NCBI RefSeq assembly: GCF_010560025.1
Contig: NZ_SAIY01000002.1
Coordinates: 558,001 to 622,000 of the forward strand
DNA from: Verrucosispora sioxanthis
GTDB taxonomy: Bacteria > Actinomycetota > Actinomycetes > Mycobacteriales > Micromonosporaceae
Length of the DNA: 64,000 nt
Reading direction: 5' to 3'
The notes under the pieces are model-generated. The model searched no databases. It saw only the letters and a program-made list of their open reading frames with translations, and was not told the DNA's origin. Shown here piece after piece: positions 8,385 through 16,751 of the stretch; position 1 is the stretch's first letter, and the number at the start of each line of letters is the position of its first letter. The position numbers and the translations under genes are program-made.

Positions 8385-9452
8385 TCAACGGAACAGCAGC
8401 TCGCGGGCGGCTTCCACCACCTCGGCCACCGGCACGTCCGTGACGAAGGAGTCGCGGTGCGGGCAGTTGCCGTCACCCGGACGGTGCGGGTAGATGCCGG
8501 GGGTGCAGTCCACCCCGCAGACCGGACAGTGCACCGTCCACGAGGTGATCGGCCGATGCCGGCCCCGCAGCACGGGAGCGGTGGTGATCAGGTTGCCGAC
8601 CCAGAAGATGCCGACGGTCGGCGTACCGACGGCGGCGGCCAGGTGCAGCGGCCCGGTGTCGTTGGAGACCACCAGCTCGCAGCCGGCGTAACAACCGGCC
8701 AGCCCACCCAGGCTGAGCGTGCCGACCTGCGGCCGGACCGGCACCCCGGCGGTGGCCACCACCCGGTCCACCACGTCCCGTTCGGCAGGGGTGCCGGTGA
8801 CGAGGATTTCGTACCCGTCGGCGTGCAGCGTCCGGGCCACCTCCCCGAAGCGGTCCGCGGGCCAGCGACGACGGGTGTCCGTCGCTCCGGGATGCAGCGC
8901 CACCCGGGGACGCTCCGACTCGCCGAGCACGGTGCGCGCCTCGGCCCGGTCGGTCTCGGTGACCGCCAGCGCCGGGATGGTCGTGGTGGCCGCGGCGCCC
9001 ACCAGAGCCACCGTCTCCAGGTATCGGATCACCTCGTGCTGGTAGTAGACGTACCGCAGCCAGCGGTCCAGCGGCGGCGCGTCCTCGGCCCGTAGGCCGG
9101 CGGTGAGCCGGGCGCCGAGCGCGGCCACCAACGGGTTGGAGTTGGCGCCGCCGCCATGAAGTTGCAGCGCCAGGTCGAACCGTTCCGCGCGGGCGGCGGC
9201 CAGGAAGTCGACAATGCTCGACTCGGGCTCGCCCTCGGTCGCCGTCCGGATCCCCGGCGCGGGCGGCACCACGAGTACCCGGTCGACCGGGCCCGGCCGG
9301 TCGCGCCACAGCTGCGCGTGCCAGGGCGCGCCGAGCAACACGATCTCCGCTTGGGGGTACGCGGCCCGCAGCGCCTCCAGCGCGGGCAGTACGAAGATGA
9401 AGTCACCGAGCGCGTTGGCGCGCAGCACGGCGATCCGGGCCACGTCGGGCAC
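8385..9452 (-). CDS. Family 9 glycosyltransferase (heptosyltransferase-like)
   Basis: A 355-residue GT-B enzyme. The N-terminus RIAVLRANALGDFIFVLPALEALR and the C-terminal donor-binding section VALHPGATDTRRRWPADRFGEV, VSNDTGPLHLAAAVGTPTVGIF are hallmarks of the ADP-heptose:LPS heptosyltransferase family. A cysteine-rich tail (CPVCGVDC...GNCPH) could bind metal. GTG 9452 is preceded by GGGAGGGG at 10 bases. It converges with the hldE-GT2 pair, which supplies the matching ADP-heptose donor. Actinomycetes have no LPS, so the acceptor must be another glycan or a natural product. Confidence 0.9.
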   Translation of the reverse strand: MPDVARIAVLRANALGDFIFVLPALEALRAAYPQAEIVLLGAPWHAQLWRDRPGPVDRVLVVPPAPGIRTATEGEPESSIVDFLAAARAERFDLALQLHGGGANSNPLVAALGARLTAGLRAEDAPPLDRWLRYVYYQHEVIRYLETVALVGAAATTTIPALAVTETDRAEARTVLGESERPRVALHPGATDTRRRWPADRFGEVARTLHADGYEILVTGTPAERDVVDRVVATAGVPVRPQVGTLSLGGLAGCYAGCELVVSNDTGPLHLAAAVGTPTVGIFWVGNLITTAPVLRGRHRPITSWTVHCPVCGVDCTPGIYPHRPGDGNCPHRDSFVTDVPVAEVVEAARELLFR

Positions 9453-9496
9453 CCGGTCGGCGGCCCCTCCCAGCACGGCCGAAGCCACCGGGCGCG

Positions 9497-10030
9497 CTAC
9501 CGGCCGGAATCGCCGGTAGCGACGTCCGGCTGGTGCAGTTCCCGGTCCGCCGCCGGGTCGACGCTGCTCGGCACACCACCGGAGGGGCTCGTCGAACGCG
9601 GTCCGGTACGGCCGACGGTGATGGTGCGCGGTGCGGGCCGGTTCGCCCGGGGCAGCCGTACCCGCAGCAGACCGTGGTCCATCACCGCGTCGATCTCCTC
9701 GGGGTCCACCCGCGACGGCAGTTGCACGCGGTACTCGAAGCCCCGGGTCTCGAACCCGCCGGGAATGCCATGGTCGGCGTTGACCTCGGCCTCCGTCCGC
9801 GCCCGTACGCACAGCTCGCGGTCGTCCAGCTCCACCGCGACCTCCTCGGGAGCGACGCCGGGCAGCCGGACGACCACCTCCCAGCCGTCGCTGGTCTCGC
9901 CCAGCTCCACCTCGGGCGGCCCTGGACGGCCGCCGACCAGCCGGCTCAGCTCGGCCCGCAGCGACTGCAGCTCGCCCATCGGGTCCCAGCCCTGCTGGCC
10001 GCCCCGCCAACCGCGTCCCGGCCTGGTCAT
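9497..10030 (-). CDS. Hsp20/alpha-crystallin small heat-shock protein
   Basis: 177 residues with a full alpha-crystallin domain (about residues 38-140): VELGETSDGWEVVVRLPGVAPEEVAVEL, EYRVQLPSRVDPEEIDAVMDHGLLRVRLPR. The C-terminal tail is long and disordered. It is an ATP-independent holdase that binds unfolded proteins. Its ATG overlaps the stop of the upstream DUF2231 gene (ATGA) and the GT9 gene follows 44 bases later, so the three are probably one transcript. No CIRCE or HAIR-like heat-shock operator was recognised. Confidence 0.92.
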   Translation of the reverse strand: MTRPGRGWRGGQQGWDPMGELQSLRAELSRLVGGRPGPPEVELGETSDGWEVVVRLPGVAPEEVAVELDDRELCVRARTEAEVNADHGIPGGFETRGFEYRVQLPSRVDPEEIDAVMDHGLLRVRLPRANRPAPRTITVGRTGPRSTSPSGGVPSSVDPAADRELHQPDVATGDSGR

Positions 10031-10533
10031 CGCGCGTCTCCCATTCGTTGACTGGCGGCTGCCGGCCGCAACGAGCTCGGCGCGTCGAGGTTGGCCTCCC
10101 GGTCGACCCCGACGCCGAGCCGGTCGACGAGTTCACCGCCCAGCCAGCCGCTGACCCCGAGAATGCCCAGCGCCACCACCTCGATGGCGATCAGTGCCCC
10201 ACCCGCCCCCCGCGAGTCGGCGTTGAGCCGCACCACCCAGACGGCGGCGAAGAGCAGGATCACCGCGACGTTCGCGACGGCGTGGATGAGCGCCACCCGC
10301 TTGGCCCGGGTTCCGGAGGGGATGGCCAGCAGGTCGAACGTGCCGGCCGCCGCCGCCAGCAGGCCGCCGATCAGGCCGACGGTGAGGTTCCAGTACGCCA
10401 CCTCGCCGAGGAAGTCCGGCCCGCCGACCGTGTCGATGACGTCGAAGAGCACGGCGGTGACCAGTAGGGCGAAGGGAAACATCACAAGCATCGGATGGAC
10501 GGGGTGCCCCAGGATCTTGAGTCGACTCTCCAT
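10027..10533 (-). CDS. DUF2231 integral membrane protein
   Basis: 168 residues. The N-terminal motif ILGHPVHPMLVMFPFALL is diagnostic of DUF2231, and four hydrophobic helices follow. Family members occur beside cytochromes or stress genes; the function is unknown. ATG 10533 has GGAGG about 8 bases upstream; an earlier in-frame ATG lacks one. First gene of a probable operon with Hsp20 and the GT9 enzyme. Confidence 0.85.
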   Translation of the reverse strand: MESRLKILGHPVHPMLVMFPFALLVTAVLFDVIDTVGGPDFLGEVAYWNLTVGLIGGLLAAAAGTFDLLAIPSGTRAKRVALIHAVANVAVILLFAAVWVVRLNADSRGAGGALIAIEVVALGILGVSGWLGGELVDRLGVGVDREANLDAPSSLRPAAASQRMGDAR

Positions 10534-10685
10534 CTCCGGGCCTCCACTGCTGTTCGAAAGCACTCCGTGGGTCGGTACCCCCGGGCACCGGGGGACAAAC
10601 CTGACGGTCGTGCGCGACTAGACTGACCGTGGCGGTTTCCCGCCCGGGTGCTGCCACCACGGTCAACTCCACGGGGAGGCACCCA

Positions 10686-11303
10686 GTGACGGTGGAGATC
10701 ACATCCGCAGCGGAATTGACCGACCTGCTCGGCACCCCGGCACCCCGCGCGATCGCCAAGGAGCGCACCCGACTGCACGAGCGTGACCGGCAGTGGCTCG
10801 CCGCATCGCCGTTCTGCCTGGTGGCCACCGCCGGCGCGGACGGCACCTGCGACGTCTCCCCCAAGGGCGACCCGGCGGGTTTCGCGCACGTGCTCGACGA
10901 CCGGACCATCGCCATCCCGGAGCGTCCCGGCAACAAGCGCGCCGACGGCTACCGCAACATCCTGGCCAACCCGCACGTCGGCCTGATCTTCCTCATTCCC
11001 GGGCGCACCGACACCCTGCGGATCAACGGCCGGGCCCGATTGCTGCGGGACGCGCCCTGGTTCGACGACATGGTGGTCAAGGGGCACCGGCCGGTGCTCG
11101 CCGTGCTGGTCGAGATCGAGCAGATCTTCTACCACTGTGCGAAGGCGTTCCTGCGGTCCCAACTGTGGCAGCCGGAGACCTGGCCACCGGACCCGCTGCC
11201 CAGCCGGGCCCGCCTGGTCAAGGAGGTCGAGGCCCCGGCGGCCACCCTCGCCGACCTGGAGCGTCACTACGGCCCCCAGTACGCCGCCAGCCTCTACACC
11301 TGA
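10686..11303 (+). CDS. Pyridoxamine 5'-phosphate oxidase-like FMN flavoprotein (MSMEG_1061 type)
   Basis: 205 residues with the split-barrel flavin fold: FCLVATAGADGTCDVSPKGDPAGF, RTIAIPERPGNKRADGYRNILANPHVGLIFLIPGRTDTLRINGRA. The SPKGDPAGF and RPGNKRxDG signatures fit the MSMEG_1061 FMN-dependent subgroup, which is not true PNPOx. It probably reduces or oxidises a small substrate with FMN or F420. GTG 10686 is chosen because GGGGAGG lies 8 bases upstream; an in-frame GTG at 10629 has none. Confidence 0.88.
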   Translation: MTVEITSAAELTDLLGTPAPRAIAKERTRLHERDRQWLAASPFCLVATAGADGTCDVSPKGDPAGFAHVLDDRTIAIPERPGNKRADGYRNILANPHVGLIFLIPGRTDTLRINGRARLLRDAPWFDDMVVKGHRPVLAVLVEIEQIFYHCAKAFLRSQLWQPETWPPDPLPSRARLVKEVEAPAATLADLERHYGPQYAASLYT

Positions 11304-11341
11304 CCCGCCTCGTCGACCGCCACCCGACGCCGTCGGCTCGC

Positions 11342-11406
11342 AGGCAGCAACTTCGGTGATGTTGCTGCCTGCGGCCCGTCCAGACACGACAACATCCGCG
11401 AAGTTG
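11342..11406. repeat. Compound palindrome at a convergent gene end
   Basis: Two alternative hairpins share bases: a perfect 10-bp stem 11342-11351/11361-11370, and a longer one pairing CAACTTCGGTGATGTTG (11348-11364) with 11390-11406 at 15 of 17 positions. It lies between convergent genes and probably ends transcription both ways. The alternative pairing is unusual for a simple terminator. Confidence 0.6.
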
Positions 11407-11446
11407 CAGGCCGGGGCTGCACGGGGGCCGGCGGCGGAGGGGTGTG

Positions 11447-12130
11447 CTAGCTGCGGGGGATCACCGTGGTGGTGACGATGACACTGTTGACGACGGTTGC
11501 GGTCATGGTCCGGGTCACGGCTTCCGCTGCGGCACCGGCTCCCCAGTTGCCCTGTTCGAGTTCCTTGGCGCGTTCGATCACCGGTGTGGTCCACGGGATG
11601 TCGCGGTAGAACTGGGGCAACGTTCCGCTGCCCGACAGCAGTGCCGCGAGCGCGGCCGTCCGGGCCGACGGTTCCGTGCCGTCCACGAGCACCTGCCGGA
11701 CCTCCTCCAGCAGGCGCGCCCGGCGCCCGTTGCCGCCGTCGCGCAGCGCGGTCGTACGGAACAGGCCGAGCACCTTACGCTCCTCCCGCCGGATGTCGCC
11801 GCGTTCGACGAGCCGCTCCAACACCGGCTTGCGCAGGTGCGGGCCGATGGCGGCGAGCACCGTCTGGACGCCGCGGGGCTTCTCGGAGACGTAGTCCCAC
11901 GCCGACCGGAGCAACTCGTCCGACGGTGCCTGCCCCTCGACGGTCTGCACCTTGCGTCGGTCCGCCATCGTCACCCGGTCGGCGAGGGCGAGATCCGCGA
12001 GTACGGCCCCGGCGAGGACATAGAAGAGGGTGTTCTCTCCGGCGATGGTGCCCGACCTCGGCTGGAACAGTAGAAGCAGCAGGTCCTCCACCAGAGTCGG
12101 TGAGCCGGGTTGCGACGTTTCTGCGGTCAC
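11447..12130 (-). CDS. GPP34/GOLPH3-family phosphoprotein
   Basis: About 227 residues with the GPP34 fold: an N-terminal LVEDLLLLLFQPRSG, a helical bundle, and C-terminal helices ending in a hydrophobic VVNSVIVTTTVI. Eukaryotic GOLPH3 binds phosphatidylinositol-4-phosphate at the Golgi. The many actinobacterial homologues have no settled function, though membrane lipid binding is plausible. Two GTG codons are in frame. I prefer 12130, because the AAAGGAG ribosome site overlaps the other one at 12136. It is downstream of and co-oriented with an ABC exporter, with a gap of about 80 bases. Confidence 0.85.
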   Translation of the reverse strand: MTAETSQPGSPTLVEDLLLLLFQPRSGTIAGENTLFYVLAGAVLADLALADRVTMADRRKVQTVEGQAPSDELLRSAWDYVSEKPRGVQTVLAAIGPHLRKPVLERLVERGDIRREERKVLGLFRTTALRDGGNGRRARLLEEVRQVLVDGTEPSARTAALAALLSGSGTLPQFYRDIPWTTPVIERAKELEQGNWGAGAAAEAVTRTMTATVVNSVIVTTTVIPRS

Positions 12131-12214
12131 GGTCACTCCTTTGTCGTACGTCTTCCCGCGCGGTGCGCGGTTCTGGTCGGGGTGTCGCGCGCACCTCGGT
12201 GCCGCTCGCCACCC

Positions 12215-12934
12215 TCAGCGGCGGGGTTCCCACTTGAACAGGCGGGTGGCCGCCACGACGGCGATCACGACCCAGCCCAGCGTCGGGGCCAGCAGGAGCA
12301 GGGAGTCGGTCACGGCGACGCCACCGTTCCAGGCGTTCATCACCATCTCGGTGGCGGAACCACCGGGCAGCAGCCGCTTGAGCAGGGCGAGATTCTCGGT
12401 GCCGGTGACGCCCACCCAACTGGCCACGCCGATCACGCCGAGGGTGACGGGCAGGGTGGTGACCTGGGCGTGCTCGGGTGAGTTGGTCAGGCCGGCGGTG
12501 GCCAGACCCAGGCCGATCAGCATGGCCACGGTCGCGACGATCGCCACCACCAGCAGGGGTACGTTGGCCGGCCCGCCGGCGACCATGGCCAGGGCGGTCA
12601 GGATCGCGGCCACCTGCACCAGCGCGACGACGGTGGCGGGCAGCAGCAGGCGGGCGAGGATGCCGGCGTCCCCGATGGCCGTGGAGCGCAGCCGCTTGAG
12701 GAAGAGGTTCTGCCGCCGGGACGCCAGGGTGGTCACGGTCGTGGCGTAGAGCCCGAACGCGGCCACGGTGAACAGCACGATCGCCGCGATGTAGCCGAGG
12801 CTGCCGAGGGCGGCGAAGGTCTCGTGCTGACGGACGAAGTACGCGGAGACGACCACCGGGATGATGAAGCTGGTGACCAGCACCAGCCGGTTCCGGAAGA
12901 TCTGGATCAACTCGCTGAAGGCGATGGGGAACAC
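12215..12934 (-). CDS. ABC-2 type transporter permease
   Basis: 239 residues with about six hydrophobic helices. The N-terminal amphipathic ELIQIFRNRLVLVTSFIIP is the usual ABC-2 elbow helix. It forms an exporter with the ATPase encoded just upstream, 27 bases away. Small ABC-2 pairs next to two-component systems commonly handle antibiotics, peptides or lipids; the substrate is unknown. The start is GTG, with GAGGA about 11 bases upstream. Confidence 0.9.
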   Translation of the reverse strand: MFPIAFSELIQIFRNRLVLVTSFIIPVVVSAYFVRQHETFAALGSLGYIAAIVLFTVAAFGLYATTVTTLASRRQNLFLKRLRSTAIGDAGILARLLLPATVVALVQVAAILTALAMVAGGPANVPLLVVAIVATVAMLIGLGLATAGLTNSPEHAQVTTLPVTLGVIGVASWVGVTGTENLALLKRLLPGGSATEMVMNAWNGGVAVTDSLLLLAPTLGWVVIAVVAATRLFKWEPRR

Positions 12935-12961
12935 GGGAAGGATTCCTCTCGGGGAGACGAT

Positions 12962-13843
12962 TCAGCCGCTGATGGCGCGGAAGACGTTGTCGAGTCGGGT
13001 CGGTCCGGCCTCCAGGTCCCGCAGCTCCACGGCGTGGTCCTGCGCCCAGGCGAGCAGGACGTGCAGGTCTTTCTGCAGATCGAAGGTCTCGATCACGACC
13101 CTGCCGTCGCCGTCCGTGGCGGCCCGCACCGGCAGCGCCGGCGCCGTCGGCGGCAGCGAGAAGCGGATGACGGCCGGCAGCGTGCGGGTCAGCTCGGAGA
13201 CGGTGCCCTCCCGGTGGAAGGTGCCCTCGTGCATGAGCCCGATCCGGTCGGCGCGCTGCTGCGCCTCCTCCAGGTAGTGCGTGGTCAGCACGATCGTCGC
13301 GCCGTTCTCCCGGAGGCGGTCCACCGTCATCCACAGGTGGTCACGGGACTGGACGTCCAGGCCGGTGGTCGGCTCGTCCAAGAAGATCAGCTCCGGGGTG
13401 CCGTAGACGGCGGTGGCGAAGTCCAGCCGCCGCTTCTCCCCGCCGGAGAGCTGGGAAACCTTCCGGCCGGCCTTGCCGGTGAGATCGACGATGTCGAGCA
13501 CCCGGTCGACATCGTCGGTCCGCCGGGTCAGGGTGCCGATCAGCCGGACCGACTCACGAACCGTGAGGTCCGGGGAGAAACCACTCTCCTGGAGCATGAC
13601 GCCCATCCGGGGGCGGACCGCCCGACGGTCACCCGGTTGGTGCCCGAAGACGCGCACGGTGCCGGAGGTCGGCGTCCGGTGGCCCTCGACGGTCTCCAGG
13701 GCCGAGGTCTTCCCCGCCCCGTTCGTGCCGAGCAGCGCGTACAGTTCGCCGCGCCGGACCTCGAAGGAAAGATCCTTCACGGCGTGGAAGTCGCCGTACT
13801 TCACGTTGAGCCGTTCGACTTCGATCACTGGTGTCGTGGACAT
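12962..13843 (-). CDS. ABC transporter ATP-binding protein
   Basis: 293 residues. Walker A LLGTNGAGKTSAL, Q-loop VMLQESGF, signature LSGGEKRRL (a slightly changed LSGGQ), Walker B LIFLDEPTTGLD, and the H-loop TTHYLEEA are all intact. The C-terminal 80 residues form the regulatory extension typical of DrrA-like exporters. ATG 13843 starts MSTTPVIEVERL. The gene is divergent from the sensor kinase across 108 bases that contain a palindrome, suggesting the two-component system controls this exporter. Confidence 0.93.
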   Translation of the reverse strand: MSTTPVIEVERLNVKYGDFHAVKDLSFEVRRGELYALLGTNGAGKTSALETVEGHRTPTSGTVRVFGHQPGDRRAVRPRMGVMLQESGFSPDLTVRESVRLIGTLTRRTDDVDRVLDIVDLTGKAGRKVSQLSGGEKRRLDFATAVYGTPELIFLDEPTTGLDVQSRDHLWMTVDRLRENGATIVLTTHYLEEAQQRADRIGLMHEGTFHREGTVSELTRTLPAVIRFSLPPTAPALPVRAATDGDGRVVIETFDLQKDLHVLLAWAQDHAVELRDLEAGPTRLDNVFRAISG

Positions 13844-13884
13844 GCCCCAATGACAGCAGCGGTCGCGGCGATCGCTCAGTGGCG

Positions 13885-13910
13885 CCACGTCACGGGTACA
13901 TGTGACGTGG
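13885..13910. promoter_or_regulatory. Palindromic operator candidate between the ABC exporter and the two-component system
   Basis: A perfect inverted repeat, CCACGTCAC-N8-GTGACGTGG, centred between the divergent genes. A dimeric response regulator such as the NarL-type protein encoded downstream could bind it. This is inferred from position and symmetry. Confidence 0.55.
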
Positions 13911-13951
13911 TGTCACTGCCCGCCCCACCTGGACTTGGGAATACTGGCTGG

Positions 13952-15088
13952 GTGACCGCGAGATCGCCGGCCTTCACCAAGACGACGCAGAAGCGGCTGC
14001 GCCGGATCAATCTCCTCACGTCACTTCCGCCGGTCGTGTTCGCCGCGGTGGTTCTCCTGGCCACCGACGCGCACACCTGGTGGCATCTCGTCGTCCTGGC
14101 CCCGGGTGTGGCCTTCGAACGCTGGACGGCGGACGACCTCGCCCGGGTCGCCCTGCCCTGCACGATCGTCGGGGCTGTGGTGTGGCCGCTCGGGGTGCTG
14201 CTGACCGGCAGCCCCAACGCCTACTGGGGCATCTGCGCGGTCGGGTCTCTCGCCCTCCGCGAGGTACGACGCCGGACCCTGGCAGCGGTCGGGCTGTTCA
14301 GCTACGTCGCCGCCGTCGGCGCGATGCGGCTCCTGGTCGATCAGGACGACATCCGCGGCGTCCTGATCACCTACGTCCTCGTCCCGACGGGCCTCACCGT
14401 CCTGGTGACCGTCCTGACGATCGTCGGCGAGCGCTTCTACGACCTCATCCGGGAGCTGGATCACGCCCGGGAACGCGAGGCGGAGCTGGCGGTCATCCGC
14501 GAACGCGTCCGCTTCGCCAGCGACCTGCACGACATCCAGGGCCACACTCTGCACGTGGTCAAGCTGAAGATCGCACTGGCGCAGAAGCTGATGCGCCGCG
14601 ACACCGACCGAGCAGAGAAGGAACTGCGGGAGACGTACGCGCTGGTGAGCGACACCATCACCCAGACCAAGGAACTGGCGTACGCGCAGCGCCGACTCAA
14701 CCTCTCGGCGGAACTCGAGAACGCGAAGAACCTGTTCGAGGCGGCGGGCATCCGGGTCCGGGTGACCCGGGAGGCCGAGGTGGACCCGCGCAGCAGCGAA
14801 CTGCTCGGCCAGGTCCTGCGCGAGACCACCACGAACATCCTGCGCCACGCCCAGGCCACCCAGGTGCGGATCACGCTCTCCGAAGCCGGCATCTCGATCG
14901 TCAACGACGGCGTGAGCGGCGACACGCTGCCCGAGCTCAGAGGGCTGTCCAACCTCCGGCAACGGCTGGCAGCCGACGGCGGCGAGTTGGCCGTGGAACA
15001 GCAGGACGGGCGCTTCCGAACCGCCGCGAGGCTTCCGGCCGCCCGTGCCGATGCCGCCACCGGCGGCGCTGCGGAGGATCAGCGATGA
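13952..15088 (+). CDS. DesK/NarX-type sensor histidine kinase
   Basis: 378 residues. Four to five N-terminal hydrophobic helices (residues 20-150) form a membrane sensor with no large outside domain. The HisKA_3 phosphoacceptor DLHDIQGHTLHVVKLK follows, then the HATPase G-box GLSNLRQRLAADGGEL. AATACT 6 bases before GTG 13952 is a possible leaderless -10. Its stop overlaps the response regulator start (ATGA). Likely senses a membrane or exporter-related signal and phosphorylates that regulator. Confidence 0.9.
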   Translation: MTARSPAFTKTTQKRLRRINLLTSLPPVVFAAVVLLATDAHTWWHLVVLAPGVAFERWTADDLARVALPCTIVGAVVWPLGVLLTGSPNAYWGICAVGSLALREVRRRTLAAVGLFSYVAAVGAMRLLVDQDDIRGVLITYVLVPTGLTVLVTVLTIVGERFYDLIRELDHAREREAELAVIRERVRFASDLHDIQGHTLHVVKLKIALAQKLMRRDTDRAEKELRETYALVSDTITQTKELAYAQRRLNLSAELENAKNLFEAAGIRVRVTREAEVDPRSSELLGQVLRETTTNILRHAQATQVRITLSEAGISIVNDGVSGDTLPELRGLSNLRQRLAADGGELAVEQQDGRFRTAARLPAARADAATGGAAEDQR

Positions 15089-15690
15089 CCACCACCATCG
15101 TGCTCGCCGACGACGAGGCCCTGCTGCGCAAGGCGCTGGCGGCGCTGCTGCCGCTCGAAGGCGACATCGACATCGTCGCCGAGGCGACCAACGGCGAGAC
15201 CGCCGTCGAGGCCACCCTGCGACACCGGCCCGACGTGCTGGTCATCGACCTGGAGATGCCCGGCACCGACGGCCTCGGCGCCATCACGCAGATCCGCCGC
15301 GTCCGGCCGGAGCAGGTGGTCCTCATGCTGACCCGACATGCCCGGCCCGGCGTGCTGCGCAAGGCGCTGAAACTCGGCGTCCAGGGTTTCGTCAGCAAGT
15401 CGGCCGAGCCCGCCCACATCGCCTCGGTCATCACCGACCTGCACGCGGGTCGACGGTGGATCGACCCCGACGTGTCCGCGCTCGCCATCGTCGACGACTG
15501 TCCGCTCACCGAGCGGGAACTCGACGTTCTGCGGGTGACGAGCGAGGGCTACTCGGTCGCCGACATCGCCGCCCGGCTCCACCTCGCCCAGGGCACCGTG
15601 CGTAACTACCTCTCCAACGCCATGCAGAAGACCCAGACCCACACCCGCCACGAGGCCGCGCGCTACGCCCGCGAGCACGACTGGCTGTGA
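15085..15690 (+). CDS. NarL/FixJ-family response regulator
   Basis: 201 residues: a receiver domain with acidic ADDEALLRKAL, phospho-acceptor aspartate in LVIDLEMPGTDGL, threonine in LMLTRHARPG and lysine in VSKSAEP. A LuxR-type helix-turn-helix follows (LTERELDVLRVTSEGYSVADIAARLHLAQGTVRNYLS). Translationally coupled to the kinase. It probably binds the palindrome in front of the kinase and exporter genes, which would make the four genes one regulated module. Confidence 0.93.
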   Translation: MTTTIVLADDEALLRKALAALLPLEGDIDIVAEATNGETAVEATLRHRPDVLVIDLEMPGTDGLGAITQIRRVRPEQVVLMLTRHARPGVLRKALKLGVQGFVSKSAEPAHIASVITDLHAGRRWIDPDVSALAIVDDCPLTERELDVLRVTSEGYSVADIAARLHLAQGTVRNYLSNAMQKTQTHTRHEAARYAREHDWL

Positions 15691-15719
15691 CCCCTGAACC
15701 GCCAGCTTGGAGATGTCGG

Positions 15720-16112
15720 ATGTTGAACCCGGTCCAGACACAGCGCATCGAGGGCGTCGTGGTGGCGGCCTTCGCCGTCGTGGTGATCGTCGCCGTCGGG
15801 TACGCGTGGTGGTGGCTGCTCGCCCTGTTCCTGATCTTCGACCTGTCGATGGTCGGCTATCTGCGCGGCCCGCACGTGGGTGCCTTCTGCTACAACCTGG
15901 TGCACTCCTACGCGCTGCCGGCGCTGCTCGGCGCGGTCGCGGTGGCCCTCGCCGCATTCCGGGAGCCGATCGACTGGCTCGGCGTCCTCGCCATCGCGTG
16001 GGTCTTCCACATCGCCGTCGACCGCGCCCTCGGCTACGGCCTCAAGACCACCGAGGGCTTCGAACACACCCACCTCGGCCCGATCGGCAAGGCCAAGCGG
16101 TCCACGCGCTGA
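15720..16112 (+). CDS. DUF4260 small integral membrane protein
   Basis: 130 residues with three or four hydrophobic helices and the family motifs DLSMVGYLRGPHVGAFCYN, WVFHIAVDRALGYGLK and FEHTHLGPIG. The function of DUF4260 is unknown. GGAG 8 bases before ATG 15720 supports the start. It ends 57 bases before the left attachment site of the tRNA-Thr island, so it is the last host gene on that side. Confidence 0.85.
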   Translation: MLNPVQTQRIEGVVVAAFAVVVIVAVGYAWWWLLALFLIFDLSMVGYLRGPHVGAFCYNLVHSYALPALLGAVAVALAAFREPIDWLGVLAIAWVFHIAVDRALGYGLKTTEGFEHTHLGPIGKAKRSTR

Positions 16113-16168
16113 GCCGCACGCTCCGGGACGGACAGCCGCAGCGCAACCGGCAGCGGCTGACCTGAAAG

Positions 16169-16241
16169 ACGGCGAAGCCCAGGCCGATGACCTGGGCTTG
16201 CGTACCGAGCCGCCTGACGGAATCGAACCGTCGACCTACGC
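16169..16241. repeat. attL of the tRNA-Thr island
   Basis: Left copy of the attachment repeat, containing nucleotides 40-73 of the tRNA-Thr sequence and the downstream terminator hairpin. It differs from the right copy only at 16173 and 16184. Confidence 0.85.
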
Positions 16242-16751
16242 TCCTCGCCCATCGCCCTCCCTAGCCTGTCACCAGTCGTCACAGATAGTCGCCGACCTGC
16301 GCAGACGCGGCTGTTCGCTGATCAACGTCTGCCACCAGTCGTCACCCGTTGGTATGAGTTTTCGGGGGGTAAACGGGGGGCAAGGCCGGACCGGGCCACC
16401 GGCCGCCACAGCGAACCGCGAACGGCGTCGCACCTGCGGGGCCGTGGTCGTCAGACCTGCCATGGGACGGTTGACGACCTGGCGTGCGTCAGCGTGGGCG
16501 CTGAATGCTTCGCCTCCCGCCGCTACCCGCAAGGCCGCGAACCAATCGTGCTTCAAGACCCCTTGACCTCGACTTACGGGCACCTCGGTCGTCCCGGCGG
16601 TGTCCGGTGCGGTTGCTCGCGCTCAAACTGACCCGACCCGGCGGGTGGGTCACGTGTGTCGTCGTCTGGCGCACAACACCATCCGCCGGGCCGTTTCCAA
16701 CTGTCGTAACTACAGCGGAGTACCCATTCGGTCAACACGACCGGCCTGCTT
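16242..16751. other. Left end of the island, no convincing gene
   Basis: About 510 bases between attL and the insertion sequence. No frame has convincing codon bias or a recognisable product; an open frame at 16269-16583 on the minus strand looks like noise. A 13-bp direct repeat CACCAGTCGTCAC occurs at 16270-16282 and 16333-16345, 63 bp or about six helical turns apart. This could be arm-type sites for integrase or excisionase. Confidence 0.5.

Noticed and set aside
16269..16583. Possible 104-residue minus-strand gene at the left end of the island
   Set aside because: No codon bias, ribosome site or domain; overlaps the 13-bp direct repeats.
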